A stretch of 64,000 bases of DNA from Atrina japonica. Taxonomy: Eukaryota; Mollusca; Bivalvia; Pterioida; Pinnidae. Shown piece after piece: positions 27,861 to 41,924 of the stretch (position 1 is the first letter of the stretch; each line of letters opens with the position of its first letter). The stretch spans positions 167,501-231,500 of the forward strand of contig BROG01000452.1 in the NCBI GenBank assembly GCA_030159075.1. Reading direction: 5' to 3'. The notes under the pieces are model-generated. The model did not search any database. It worked only from the letters and a program-made list of their open reading frames with translations, and was not told the DNA's origin. Position numbers and translations under genes: made by a program.

Positions 27861-30459
27861 TTTTTTTTTTTTTTTTTTATTAAATTTTTTAACATATAAA
27901 TAATTACATACATAGGTGTATACAAGAGACAGAGACAACTTTCGCACACCCTTTCGCACAGCTTATATATTTTATGTACATGTTTTGTAAAGCTGGATAT
28001 CAACAAGACTATAATGATATTATGTGCACTGTCATTTTATGAAAGCATATTACTTGCAAAAATTTCTTAAAAATGTTAATAACAATATACATTATGTAGA
28101 TTAATGGATCAGTGATCCCCCAGGGCTATAGAAAATTTTTGCCATCTATTGTTAAAAAATTCACTTCTATTACTTTTTGTGTATATCATTTTTTCTGTCA
28201 TATGATAGTGTTTAAGTTTATTTAAAAAAGGCGCAAGCTCAGGTTTCCTTTTCTGAATTTTCATCGAAAAAATATATTGTTTTGCTAAAATCAAAGCTAA
28301 ATTAACAGAGTTACTGTAATTTTCACAGAGTTTTTTACCAAGTATTATGATTTCTTTATCCAAATTTACATATAATTGACAATATGTATCCAGCCAGGCA
28401 AATAGCTCGCTCCAAAATGATTTTGTTATGTTACATGTAAAAAACAAATGAAGAAGACTTTCTTCCTCTGTATTGCAAAAAGTACACATATTAGACTCTG
28501 AAATGTGCATTTTGAATAACAATTTATTGGTTGGTAAAAATACGGTGTAATAATCTGTATTGGAACCATCGAATTGTAGTATCAATAGTTACTGAAAAAA
28601 GGCATTTTATTTACAAAGTTTTTGTTGGTTTCTTCCTCCTCGATACCAAATTCATCACACCATTTTGTTATATAAGTATTTTTAAAACTATTAATTTACT
28701 CATAAAGATATCATATACTGAGGTTTTATAATTCTTATTTTTAATTAAACTCTTAAGGTATTCAGGAATATGAGGTAAAGTGATTTGAAAATTGTCATGT
28801 CTGGCTTGTGGCCATTTCCTCAATATACATTGTTTTATTCCATAGAATGTTGTTAGGGGTGGGTAATAGATAATAGAGAATGATGATAATAGAGCTCCAT
28901 TTTCATTAAATAAATCATAAATGTAAATTATCTGATTTTGAACCCATCTCTTGTAATTTACTGTTTTATTATCAATTTTGATATTATCATTATGCCATAA
29001 TTCTTGATAAATGAAACTTTTGCTATCTGCAATTTTATGTTCACATTTTCTGAATTCATAAAAAGATTTAAGTACATCCTTCCAAAATGGGTTAATGGTA
29101 TGATTGTATGTAATTATCTTTTTAATATAGTCTGGACCTGTTTTCAAAATAGTGTCTAGAGTTGATTTTACGTTGCTCTGAAATAGCTCTAATAGAATGG
29201 AATTATTAAGAATAAGTCTGTTCATCCATTTTAATTTTAAAGAATTTATAAATACAGAAACATTTACCATTTTCAGACCCCATCCTCATATTTCTGATAT
29301 AGTTGATTTCTTGATATCTTATCATTTTTATTATTCCAAATAAATTTGAAAAAAAGCTTTTCCAATTCATTTATGAAAAAATTGTCTGGATTTGGAATTG
29401 AAATAAATAAGTGAGTAAGACGAGATAATAATATTGTTTTTATGACAGTAATTTTACCAATAGGGCTTAATATACGTTTAGACCAACTTGCAATTATTTT
29501 TTTAATGTCTTGTAATTTATTTGTATAATTTAATTGAATCATATCTTGTATATTTACACTAAACACTATGCCAAGATAGGTAAAAGGATTATCAGACCAG
29601 ATAAGTGGTGTATCATTACAAAGTTTTGTTTGACTATGTTTTTTTGACCCTAACCATATGCATCTACATTTATCAATATTTGGCTTAAGGCCTGAGTATT
29701 TGGCAAATTGTTCTAGTAAAGAGAGTGAATTTTTTAAAGATTTCTGTGATCCATCTAAAAATAAACCTGTATCATCTGCATACTGACTTACTTTTACTTC
29801 TGTATTATTTACTCTGATACCTTTAATTTCTTTGTCATTTCTTATGAGTATGCATAAAATTTCTGCACAAAGTAGGAACATATAAGGTGAGATTGGGTCG
29901 CCCTGACGACAGCCACGACCAACATTAAAAGAGGCTGAAGTAAATCCATGTTGTAAAATACATAATTTAAAATTTTTGTTGAGACAGTTAAAATAGTTTA
30001 TAAAATTTGTACCAAAATTAAGATAAGATAATACTTTATTTATAAAAATTCCAGGAAACCGAATCAAAAGCTTTTTCAAAGTCTATCATAAAGAAAAGTC
30101 CCTTTTCGTTATCCTGTTCTAACTTATTCATAATATCATATAATAATCTAGTATTTTCACCTATATATCTATTTTTCATAAAACCTGTTTGATTTTCATG
30201 TATAAGATAAGGGAGAACGTTTTTAATTCGTGATGCAAGACAATTTGAAAAAATTTTGTATGTAACATTTAACAACGAAATAGGGCGCCAATTTTTTTAA
30301 AAATTCTCTGGGTTTTCCCCCTTTAGGCAAAATTGAAATGATTCCCATTTTCTGACTTGTTGAGAGTTCTCCATTTTCTATACATTCCTTAAATGATCTA
30401 AATAAGAAGAATTTTAAGTCTGGCCAAACAAATTTAAAAAATTCAGACGAAAAACCATC
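27861..30459 (-). pseudogene. 5'-truncated, frameshifted L1/Tx1-like LINE
   Basis: On the - strand, conserved blocks of a non-LTR reverse transcriptase follow in order. From about 30459: a SDGFSSEFFK-type block, then ENQTGFMKNRYIGENTR and DFEKAFDSVSW near 30200-30050. Then GCRQGDPISPYMFLLCAEIL and the catalytic YADD box (SQYADD, about 29790), GLKPNIDKC and FTYLGI. The end carries a Cys/His zinc-binding motif (CTFCNTEEESLLHLFFTC, about 28490) typical of LINE C-termini. The frame breaks at least near 30060, 29275 and 28590, so it is not functional. A run of about 19 T at 27861-27878 is the 3' poly(A) tail read on the - strand. The same 11 bases, AGAACTATATT, flank both ends. The endonuclease and first ORF are absent, as expected for 5' truncation. 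Confidence 0.88.
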
Positions 30460-30470
30460 AGAACTATATT
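30460..30470. repeat. Target site duplication, truncated 5' side of the LINE
   Basis: AGAACTATATT, matching 27850-27860. It marks the point where the LINE sequence stops inside the SDGF block. Confidence 0.7.
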
Positions 30471-30607
30471 ATTTATTGACTCACGTGAGTCTACATCTGA
30501 CCACAGCGGCCGGCTGATGGATTTATATACTAAAATTAAGCGTCTGACCTCTCAATATAAAGTTTAAAGTAAATACAGCAACAACGTAAGTTTACGTTTG
30601 TCACGTG

Positions 30608-31320
30608 AGCGCTAAGACGATAGTAATTAGTTCTACATGACATACGACAGTTTTATTTATCGCATTAGTGAACATCACATGCATTTCTTTCTAATGCTTT
30701 GATGATGACATTGCCTCATAACCCTTATTCCATCTTGAGATTTATTGTGAAAAATGAGAACCAAAACCCTCTGCCATGATTTGTGTATTCACGTTTTTGA
30801 TACGCCCTCTGTCTATCCCTGTATTTATGTCTTTCGTTCTGTATGAGTGTCCCTTCACCAGTTTTGCAGTCAAATTTGGATTTATTGAAGATTTTCAGTT
30901 AAGTGATATATAGAGTTTCTCATGAATTCTATAAATGTAGAGGATCCCTTTGTTTGTATTTCTTTATTACTTTAAATCAAACAGTTTGATCCGTGAAAAG
31001 AAATACAACGTTTGCAATACATATTTCTTCAATGTTTCAATGTTTATTATATAAGCTTGCCGATGCAAGACTAGTTTAAAAAATACCAAAGGCACTACGA
31101 AAATTCATCACACTATTGAAAAAAACATTAAACTTTATTTGTGATTTTACAGACTTGTACTACTGATAATCCTTAAACGTAATTAGGAAAAAAGTATTGT
31201 GACTTAATTTTGATTGGCATTATGTATTTTATTTTGTTCTGCGAGCTATGTTCCTACAGCCAGTCGGCCTAGAAGTTGTTTGCACTTTCATGCTTGTTTA
31301 CAGACAAACTGAAACAAGAA
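30608..31320. repeat. Long direct duplication, copy 2
   Basis: Same segment as 24308-24850, but with about 190 bp of extra sequence (about 30970-31165) between TTGTTTGTATTTCTTTATTA and AAAAAGTATTGTGACTTAAT. The copies are 6.3 kb apart in the same orientation, with the LINE between them. Confidence 0.8.
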
Positions 31321-31810
31321 ACCGTTATATCCTATGAGAAGTAAGTTCACAAATTAGTTTAAACATAGCATACTGTAGCTTTTTAAACGCTCAGTTGTAG
31401 GCGAAAATCTTCAGTGGTAGCATACAGGACGGATGTAGTCAATATTTAATTATATGTCAATTTATCGATACACCATCCACATTCACCACTAAAAGTCGTA
31501 TTACACAAACAGTAATTCGCCATTACTGCACATCGATCTAAACTTTTGACTGGCAGAATATGTTGGTCTATTTTATTTTTGAAACTGAAATGTAAATGGA
31601 AATAATTATGTTCTCAGATTCGTGTACCAATACACGTACGATTATAAATTATTTCTATATTACTATGTAGACTATATAAGGTTTCAGGCAATTACATTAC
31701 AACATCTCCACAGTCTCGTTAATTACTTTTAATAATTTGACTTGACAAGTCTGGTAAAGTTATAAGATAAAATAACCACACACGGTGTGTTATTTACTCT
31801 CGTGCGATAA

Positions 31811-31843
31811 CTCTCTCTCTGCATCTGTCTCTCTGTCTCTCTG

Positions 31844-31906
<63 letters not shown>

Positions 31907-31907
31907 T
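31811..31907. repeat. (CT)n then (AT)n microsatellite
   Basis: CT with several CTGT interruptions, then AT from about 31884. Confidence 0.95.
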
Positions 31908-33392
31908 GTGACGTCATCTAAGGCTTATATAGTCTACGACAATGAATATCTTGGATTATAGCAGGAGTAAAAATAGTCATTTAGTGCTATAAATTCCGAT
32001 CCTTGCTATAATTGACAGTAACTGGTAAGTAACAAATGTTTTACACTCAGTGAGTGATATAAACGGAGCAGATGAACTTCTATACAACTCGATGACATCG
32101 CGTTTGCAATTCTCGACAGTAAACATTAATTCCAGTAGAAAGTAGTTGGACACATTTGCTGTTAACACAGTGTGGCCTGTGATGTGTGGCCCTGAGATAT
32201 GTGTCAACTGGACACTTTATTGACTCTGAGGTGTCCACATTAAACTAATAACCATGACGCATTGACATAGGTATATAATTATTTTATCCTAGCTAAACAG
32301 AGGATATAATTATAATTTATAGTGGTACAGAAATATAAAGAATAGTATGTCATAGAGATAAACGTAACAAGTAAGAATTTAAAGAGGCATTAGCTGTGTT
32401 TGTATTGTAATTTTTTGTCAGTACTTAGATTGATATAGAATAACAAAAGAGAGATATAAACTCGCATAAAATGATTAAATTCTTATATATGATGTTTGAA
32501 AATTTGACTATCTTTATTTGCATCTGAAAAACTCAATCTTACTATTTGTATATGGATACCACACTGGAGCAGACCTTATTTAGCACAAAATATAGGAATA
32601 TTATATCTTTAATACCTGTGTATAGCTATTGATCTTTATTATACCCCAGCTACGTGTAACAAAAGTGGCACCTTAAGCGTCGCCAGGAAATTTGTTTTAC
32701 TAAATCTACAGTTACGCAAATCTGTCAGAGCTGCAAGAAACACAAAGCATGTACATGTGTGAATACTATATACACCCCTATATACCACCATCGTTTGTTT
32801 TTCCTAATGTTGGCAATATACATGTATCGAAATTTAGCATTTTCGAGTTGTTGTCGTTTTCATTATTTCTTTAATCTCTGCTATTTCCTGTTTACAGCTA
32901 ACTATTGTAAATTGGGATGTTTCGCCGTTGTTTATGTTTGGACACCTTGGCTACTCTATTTAAATGACCAAATTTAAACCATCCAATATATGTAGATATA
33001 CATGTTTGGCTGTCGGAAAATCCGTTTCTCACATTAACAAGAAATATTGCTAACGTAAACTTTCATCATCTTTGGCAGATTGGTAAATCAAAGGCTTTAA
33101 GTTTATATATTCCATCTACTCATATTTATTTTTTTTTGTTTTTGTGATATTTCCATTTGAAAGTGTATTATATCTCGATATACCGCCATATATGATCGTG
33201 GTGAATGACGCGGCTGATTGGTCGCTAGAGATCACTGGAGTAAACTTACACAGCAGTAGTAAGACCAGATAATTAAATAATCAAGATTGTTACATAACAA
33301 GAACGGTTGTCATGTTTGGTACCAAATATTTTCCCAAAATTCATTGTCAAACTCGAAATGCCGCCATAATCTCTAAAAAAAGAACGAGAATT

Positions 33393-33395
<3 letters not shown>
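31908..33395. other. No recognised feature
   Basis: Short ORFs up to 76 codons, with no splice or domain support. Confidence 0.4.

Positions 33396-33425
<30 letters not shown>
33396..33425. repeat. (TA)n microsatellite, left of the foldback element
   Basis: Short TA run that bounds the inverted-repeat element. Confidence 0.9.
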
Positions 33426-33764
<339 letters not shown>

Positions 33765-33959
33765 AAGCATTTAAATAACTAACGACACGAACAAAAATAA
33801 ATTATTTTTTGTGGGGACGTGTCCCTTCTTCGGACCTAAGTTATAGCAATAGCACCAAAACATACTTACACACACTCAAACGCAAGCAAACACAAAACAG
33901 GAATACAAATGAAACGCTACATGCTTAACGGTGATCAAGATCGAAATCAAGATTAACAT

Positions 33960-34686
33960 ACCTTGAAGCAGCAATCGCTCCTGAAAAGATGAAACATAAT
34001 AAAAGCCCAGGGTCTGATGGAATTGCATGTGGATTTTAAAATTTGTTTTGGAAAGATTTAAGAAAAAAGTCTAAAAAGTGCTCTAAACCTACTCTAACAA
34101 TTTTTCAAATCTTCTGGTTTGAAACCTAACCTAATACAAAAGCCATATGGGTGGGCTCTAAATTAAATAGTATAGAAGGTTTGTGTCCAAAATATAAGTT
34201 ACAATGGAGAAAATAGACATTTACATTCCTAGGAATCCATTTCAATGCAGATTTAAGAAACAGGGACAAAATTAATTGTGATAATAAATTAATTACTATA
34301 GAAAAAAATTAAAACAAAAATCAAAATGGAAACTTAAAATAGCATTCATTGAAAAACACTACTCTTACCAAAATTAAAAAATATATTTATATTATTGGCC
34401 AGTCCAATTATAAAATTAATTTAAAAAAAAAGATATATCTGGAATGAAAACCCGGATCTTGTTGCTAGAAAAACAACTGAGCAAAATTTCTCTTTAAGCG
34501 GAATTTGCATGATAAACAGTATTATTCATCAAAATGTTAAGGATAATTTGGATAAGAATAATTTTTAAATCCCAAATAGCATGTAAATTGATAGAACTTT
34601 TCATCGATTCATATGACATCAATACAGAAAGATTAACAAAGGTTGGTGATCAATATCCTTTTACTTATTCAAAAAGAATTCATACC

Positions 34687-34688
<2 letters not shown>
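33960..34688 (+). pseudogene. Heavily decayed LINE reverse-transcriptase fragment
   Basis: The + strand translation, with stops and frame changes, gives pieces recognisable from the same LINE type as the copy at 27.9-30.5 kb: KMKHNKSPGSDGI near 33985, SGLKPN near 34115 and FTFLGIHFNADL near 34220. Large internal parts, including the YADD block, are missing. It runs into a TA microsatellite at 34689. This is an old relic with no coding capacity. Confidence 0.7.
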
Positions 34689-34758
<70 letters not shown>

Positions 34759-34800
34759 ATGCGTGTATGTATATATATGTGTATATATATATATATATAC
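34689..34800. repeat. (TA)n with GT segments
   Basis: TA run of about 60 bases, then mixed TG and TA. It marks the right edge of the LINE relic. Confidence 0.9.
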
Positions 34801-35030
34801 GTGTTGTGTGTAATGCGTCAATTGTGTATGTGTGTGTATACGATAACTTGAACGTCTGAATGATCATTTGACGTCTGATATCATTTCTCTCCTAGTGGTA
34901 TAGTTATTCACTACGCTATACAAATGACGCTTTAGACAGACGTCTATGAATCATCACTATCCTTATTTACATTTTATTACATATGAAAAATATAAAGTAT
35001 AAAGTGTTATATAAATTGTGTCAACAATAG

Positions 35031-35214
35031 ATACAGTACAACCTTGATATAGGAGCCACCCACGGGACCAGAAAATATTGGCCTTTATGTGCAGGTGACC
35101 TTTATACACAGGTTTAATTCAGTTAAAGTATGCACCATGATACTTTTCAAAACTCGCCTTTATAGACAGGCGATCCTTATATAGAGATGACCGCTATAGC
35201 AGGTTTTACTGTAT
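35031..35214. mobile_element. 184-bp MITE
   Basis: It starts ATACAGTACAACCTTGATAT and ends CTATAGCAGGTTTTACTGTAT. The two ends are inverted repeats of about 19 bases. The interior has repeated GGCCTTTATGTGCAGGTGAC and CGCCTTTATAGACAGGCGAT motifs. Non-coding. Confidence 0.7.
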
Positions 35215-35466
35215 ATAATTATCTACTTGGAATACCAAAATGTTCTGTAAGTGTTTGCTCTTAGTTGTGGGTGTTATGATGTTATAAGAGCGACTGCATC
35301 AAATCAGTGTTGATAACTTAAGAAAAGAAAGACAACTCGATCTTATTAAAAGCTTGTTTTGTGTAGCGAAATATTATATACCTTGTGTAATAATCTGAAG
35401 TGACTAGTGGCTGCTTAAATACGATATCTGAAGTAAAATTCATAATATGTATTGACATTGACTTTT

Positions 35467-35467
<1 letters not shown>

Positions 35468-35528
<61 letters not shown>

Positions 35529-35575
35529 GCACGCACGCACACAACCCCCCACTCACACACGCACACACACACACA
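35468..35575. repeat. (CA)n microsatellite
   Basis: CA run with CGCA and CCCCCC interruptions. Confidence 0.95.
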
Positions 35576-35719
35576 CCATATCAGTTCAAATGTAAAAATT
35601 CTAAAGATTCCTGAATACTTTAATGTTTTCATATCATTACGTTTTATTTTTGGATTAAACTAAAGACATTTAAAAAAATGAATTACGAACAAAATCGTAG
35701 GGTGTTGTACACTGTCCAG

Positions 35720-35998
35720 AGATGTTGCCAACCTGGCTCAGTCGCACTCGACTCCTGAGGTCGTGGATTCGAGTTCAGCCGGCAGCAGGCCGGATTCCAG
35801 GCCTTCGGATGAAACAGTAAAAACCGAGAAGCCGTGTCACAGTAGGTGTCGGCGCTTTAAAGAAACCCCATTGCTCTATTGCCGTAAGTGCCGAGGATAG
35901 GCCAGCCCTTTACTGGCATTGGTGACGTTTCCATATGAGTGATAGATTCTTGAGTGATGAGTGAGACCTTAAACAACAATACAGCAACAACATAATAT
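35720..35998 (+). mobile_element. tRNA-derived SINE
   Basis: A box TGGCTCAGTCGC (35734) and B box GTGGATTCGAGTTCA (35763) form a tRNA-like head. The body has CTTCGGATGAAACAGTAAAA and CTTTAAAGAAACCCCATTG, common in invertebrate tRNA SINEs. It ends in an A-rich tail with CAACAATACAGCAACAACA. Confidence 0.8.
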
Positions 35999-37336
35999 AG
36001 CCAGACGTTTGTTTATTTCCTTTGATGAAATATTACCAAACAAGTGATTTAAACTTGTAATTTGAATTAAGTTTTTAAATACCAAAAGTGAATTCAGATT
36101 AGCTGTGTAGTGATTGTCAATTTAGAAACTGTGATCCCGTTTTGAAGCAAGTCGAATCGGCCACCTTGGAGATTGCTTCGTGTAGGGAGAGCATGGTAAT
36201 AGTGAAGTATCCAGTTTACTTTGAAATCGTAATCATTGAGTATGAAGCTACCCGCGGATCCCAGTAAAGAGTAATAACAAAGAAAAGGAAATACTCTAAA
36301 GTAAACAGGACAAGTTATTTGTTAACAATAAGCCAAACTGCCCAAAAAGTGATGAAATATGTGAATTACCCAGTCTATAGTACATGTATATTATGCTGAT
36401 ATGGTAGCATCGCTGGTGACAGATGCCGCTTTATAAAAATATTGGAAGCTAAATGTATGCACTACGGGGAAATATTTAGGATAACCACGGGTGTGTCGAA
36501 AATGTCCGTCACTCGGGTAACTGTCCTGTATGTCTCCATAACTATTCTGTCAGTCCTAAATATAATGTGGTTAGAACTGACTGGTGACAGAGAGACACAT
36601 GACGTTTTGTGTGGGAAATTCCCTGGATAAAGTTTATTCTATTTTTAGAAATATATGTTCCTGTATGGTCAGTTGTGTGCGTAACTGCTTATTATTCGTC
36701 GGAGGTTTTTGGACATGGATAACGCATTGGTCCTTCTTTTGACACCCATAATTCAATTAAAAGAATACGCCCTGACTCCCTCCCGCCCAGGAAGAGAAAA
36801 ACTGTTTTGTCAGATAAAGCAATTAACTACTGTTGTTTTCCTTGTAAATGTAAATGCCATCTTTACGATAGATGATCTAAAGAAGGTATGTACAATGCAT
36901 AGATCAATTATGTTTCAGTTCCGATGCAAAAAGGGAAACAACGCTGTAAACTCTGATAATGTATCATTTATCTCCAGGAAAATGTTCGCGTATTTGTTGT
37001 TGTTATAGCTTCTGGCAATATTTGTTGTTCGATTCAATATATCCTTACAGGTCGATACGGTTCAGTCCGAGTTCCGTGTATTTCAAATTCAATAAAATAA
37101 TGACGTCATATATACAGTCGTCGACTCTCTTGACAGTCTGGGAACACATATTTTAAGTGTGACTTTCCAACATCACCGGCTAATGTGAATAGAAACTGAA
37201 GGACGATATATGGAATAAATAATGCACTGTGCCTCTGAAGCGAGATATGTATAACTTTCACAAGATTGCAATCAGCTCTATCTAATAGTATAATGAATTA
37301 ATGTAAATATTATAAACATAATACCAAAGTTAAAAT
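35999..37336. other. No recognised gene
   Basis: Overlapping + ORFs (36442-36630, 36709-37008) have short hydrophobic stretches and a GTATGT near 36890, but I cannot join them to anything. Confidence 0.35.
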
Positions 37337-37382
37337 GCTCAAGACGATATCGTTTCTGTGAATTAGACTTCATCAGTTGAGC
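37337..37382 (-). ncRNA. Hammerhead ribozyme-like motif, copy C (best)
   Basis: On the - strand: GCTCAA (37382-37377), CTGATGA (37376-37370), a 13-base stem II segment, GAAA (37356-37353), CGATATCG (37352-37345), then the GTC triplet and TTGAGC (37342-37337). GCTCAA and TTGAGC pair perfectly over six bases as stem I. CGATATCG is self-complementary with almost no loop, so stem III would be stable mainly between two RNA copies. Stem II has one mismatch (GTC against CAC). All core bases are intact. Confidence 0.68.
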
Positions 37383-37993
37383 TCCATTTTGAAAAGTATG
37401 TGTTTTTTCTAAAAATAAAAACGATGTGTTTGGAGAATACGATACCCCAACAACGCAGTCATTTATGAATATTTTTAAATCGCATAGCTCTAGCAAATAG
37501 TACTAAATGTTCAACACAATCACAGTATTTTGATAACTTATCAAAACTACAACTAGGTAATTTATCAAATTAGTTATATTTTCAGAAACGAAACACAAAT
37601 TATTGAGCTTGAAAGCTACACATTGCACAAAGAATATTGCCCTTTATGCACAGTTGGAGGAACTATCATTGTTACTTTTCATTATGGTTCTGTTCTTTAA
37701 AAACGGAATCGTTTGCACTTTGCTTTCATTTGATGACATAAGAATGTTGTAAACCTTTTTTTTCCTCAAAAGACGGAAAATGCAAAATAAAAAAAGAATA
37801 AAGATAATAAAGAAAGATTTGGAATTTAAATGGTGTTATCAGTGCCAAATATTACTTTAGTATAAGATTATCGGCTGGTACCGAAATACCAGGTAATAGG
37901 TTTATGTATACCCTCGGGGACTCAAATGGTCCACTAGTAGTGGCAACGACCTAGTGGTTATAAATATCATAGACATAATACCAAAGATATAAT

Positions 37994-38032
37994 GCTCAAG
38001 ACTATATCGTGTCTGTCAATTATCAGTTGAGC
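37994..38032 (-). ncRNA. Broken hammerhead-like motif, copy D
   Basis: It keeps the six-pair stem I (GCTCAA and TTGAGC) and GTC, but seven bases spanning the end of CTGATGA and stem II are deleted and GAAA is GACA. It is in the same orientation as copy C, 650 bp away. Inactive by sequence. Confidence 0.55.
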
Positions 38033-38344
38033 TCCGGAAACGCGGTTTTCGATATGACAAATGAATTACATACACATATCAAACATGCATCCAGGTGTCT
38101 TGAATGACAAGCCAGTTGTTATGTAAATCAAACATTACCATGTCATTTGTCATATTATTTCATATCATTTCAGAATGAGCTGACACTGTGTTTAAATATG
38201 TACTTAATTTATATATCTGTTTGAGTTCATCATTCAATAGTCGATTGGTTCACGTGAATAATGCGTTAATATCTTCCAGATAAAACGATATGTCGGGACG
38301 TGTTTATCATATGGAATTTCATGTATAAAGACAGACAACTTGCC

Positions 38345-38550
38345 GATTTCAGCGATATCGTTTAATTTCAACATTCCGCAAATTATACGGTGGGTACAAT
38401 TACCTTGTTTAACATTATTTTGATTCGCCAAATGTTGAGTGAACTTTTCGATTGTCTGTACTAATTGTAACAATCACTTGTCTTCTTTTGAATTTGACAG
38501 TGGACTCACGGCGATGTGTCCAGCTGACAGGGTATACTAACTATTTCATG
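38345..38550 (+). mobile_element. Penelope-family fragment
   Basis: It runs from TTCAACATTCCGCAAATTAT through the last RT block to GTGGACTCACGGCGATGTG and GACAGGGTATACTAACT. The rest of the tail is lost. Confidence 0.62.
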
Positions 38551-38895
38551 TCATCTCACCTCAGCTTAGGATTTTGCAGCTTAGGAGGTCAGTAATTGTC
38601 CACTATTTACTTGATTTCTAAAGTTGATCCTGAACCTCATGGCAATCAATACATGACTACTTCATCTTACGTGAGATGATATTCTTGACTAAGACGAGTT
38701 GTTCCGCTTTAACTGCTACAAAATGTTATATTCCTCGGCAACTGTATGTGCGATGTCGGCACACAATTTCAATCGGCAGACTTCGCGCTGATGTTTGATA
38801 TCAAAACGTTGCAGGACTGAGTTTGTGTCTATGTGGTTATATTTTTATAACGATATGGGCATCTTTATCCCCATGTATCTGTTTTCAGTGTAGAT

Positions 38896-39108
38896 AGGGG
38901 CCATTGTGGCGAAGTGGATATAGCATTGCGCTTTGAACAATGAAGTATTTTATTTCTAGTCAGGGTAAGTTGGGGTCCTTTTGAATCCATGCTGGTTTTG
39001 TGAGAAAATTTGCTGGTTTTCCAGTGGAAGTTCGATGGTTCCTTCCTGGGTACATGTGATTGAACAATTGTTCAGTGTGGCATAAAACAATACTCAAAAT
39101 TCAGCCTT
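38896..39108 (+). mobile_element. tRNA-derived SINE, second family
   Basis: A-box-like GTGGCGAAGTGGATATAGC begins the head. The tail TTGTTCAGTGTGGCATAAAA then CAATACTCAAAATTCA is shared with the SINE at 50.2 kb. The B box is poorly preserved. Confidence 0.65.
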
Positions 39109-39289
39109 CAAAAACATGATTTATCTAAATTTGTGAATATTCTTGATTGATCCCGGATCAGTGTTTTCAGTGTTTATAAATGTTCTTATCAGATATGCCA
39201 GTTATGTTCAACATTTCATAATCAGAGACAGACTACTCATTAATAAATTATAATAATAGTTGTACACGAATATTATGAATCGTGCTAAA

Positions 39290-39430
39290 TGGCAACTTTC
39301 CGCAAATTTTACAGTCAGATAATAATATTGTTTGCAATAATAGTGTTTCACTAAGTAAAATGTTGTATGATGTTTCCCAATTATCACGAGGATTTCACAG
39401 GGAATGCTTACTCTACCATGACACCTGGCC
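39290..39430 (+). mobile_element. Penelope-family fragment
   Basis: CAACTTTCCGCAAATTTTAC, CACTAAGTAAAATGTTG and GGGAATGCTTACTCTACCAT match the RT end and tail with deletions. It sits 55 bp before the TA microsatellite that precedes the best RT copy. Confidence 0.6.
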
Positions 39431-39483
39431 CAATATCTGAATTGTCAGAGGTCCCTCTGCGTCCGAGTATAGTGTCACTAACA

Positions 39484-40620
<1,137 letters not shown>

Positions 40621-40847
40621 ATAGCAAACCTCAAAAGCACAGTTTAACATTTCTGTATCTTCATTTATGGCTTTTAATGTTTCCATATAAAGGGATGATT
40701 TTTGGCGAGGTGAACGACAGACATCACCGTTCTGTATGGGATATTTATGTTATACATATATATCGCATTTCGGATCTATCGTGAAAATATATATATTGAG
40801 CTTTTAAGTTTAAGAGTGTTTGACCCACAACATCCAGGGTTAGATTC

Positions 40848-41038
40848 CAGTGTTGTACCATAGACTTCCCCAGCCCCCGCATAGTCCCCCCTGGGAAACC
40901 GGGCCCTGGTTAGACTTTCCCAATTGCAGAAAAAAAGCGCCTCAGCATATTACCCCCAAACACAAAACCAGTACAGAGTTTCACCCTGTGCGGAAAAATC
41001 GTCTGTGGTAGAATTTCAACTCTCTCGTGTGTGTGTGT

Positions 41039-41101
<63 letters not shown>

Positions 41102-41462
41102 TGTGTGTGTGAGTGTGTGTGTGTGTGCGTGTGTGTGTGTTTGTGTGTGTGTGTGAATGATGATATATTGTTCACAAACAGAAGAACAATAATCATTATA
41201 ATTATATTTGTAATACCAGATTTCGCGATTTCAATTATTTCATTTTTAACCAAAAACTAAAGATGATCTGTCAGTCTTGATTTGATATGGATTGATAGAA
41301 TTCTAATAATAGAACTGGAAACTGATAGATAAACCTGCGAAAATGAGGAAAAATTCTATACTGGGGCACCTTTTCCTAGGGGGAATAATTGGGCCTGGGC
41401 TGTTTAATTCCGGGGGGGGGGACTCTGTGCAGGGGAAAGCCTATGCTACAACACCGACACTG
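40848..41462. mobile_element. 615-bp TIR element (MITE-like)
   Basis: The left end CAGTGTTGTACCATAGACTT then CCCCAGCCCCC is the inverted complement of the right end, which reads GGGGAAAGCCTATGCTACAA then CACCGACACTG. The arms are about 40 bp with a few mismatches and start CAGTG, as in many hAT-type elements. No transposase is encoded. A GT microsatellite fills the interior. No clear target duplication is visible. Confidence 0.65.
41029..41155. repeat. (GT)n inside the 615-bp TIR element
   Basis: GT run with GA and CT interruptions. The ORFs on both strands here are artefacts. Confidence 0.95.
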
Positions 41463-41924
41463 ATGATACTGTATCATAAGATGTTTATTAATATTTCTTA
41501 GCACCTGTCAACAGATAGAGCCTTTGATGTCTCTCATGTAAAACAACAAAATATCAATTCAAAACTCTTCCTTCGTTCTGTAAGGCAAACATCAAGCTCG
41601 TCGGAAACCCTGGAATCCAATTTAACCATATCTGTGCTAAGTACCTAAGTTATATACTACTGTTTGTTGTTCTAGACGAGTATTTTATGATATTTGTGAC
41701 GGAAAGTGTCTACGAACCTATGGTGTGATTCGGAGGCCGTTACATAATGCCCTCAAGCCAATTCAAACACTAAGATTACAAGTGTTCGCAGAAAATCATT
41801 TGCGGTTTGAACTTGTATTCCGGGGATTGACTTCCTAAAGGTTTCGGTTTTATACGACTTCTCTACACTTTACACAACATTTTCACATAAAAAATTAAAA
41901 TAAAGACTTTTAAGCATCATAGAC

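Noticed and set aside
36442..37008. Two + ORFs with short hydrophobic segments that might be signal-peptide exons
   Set aside because: No good donor/acceptor pair joins them to a longer frame, and the protein content is not recognisable.
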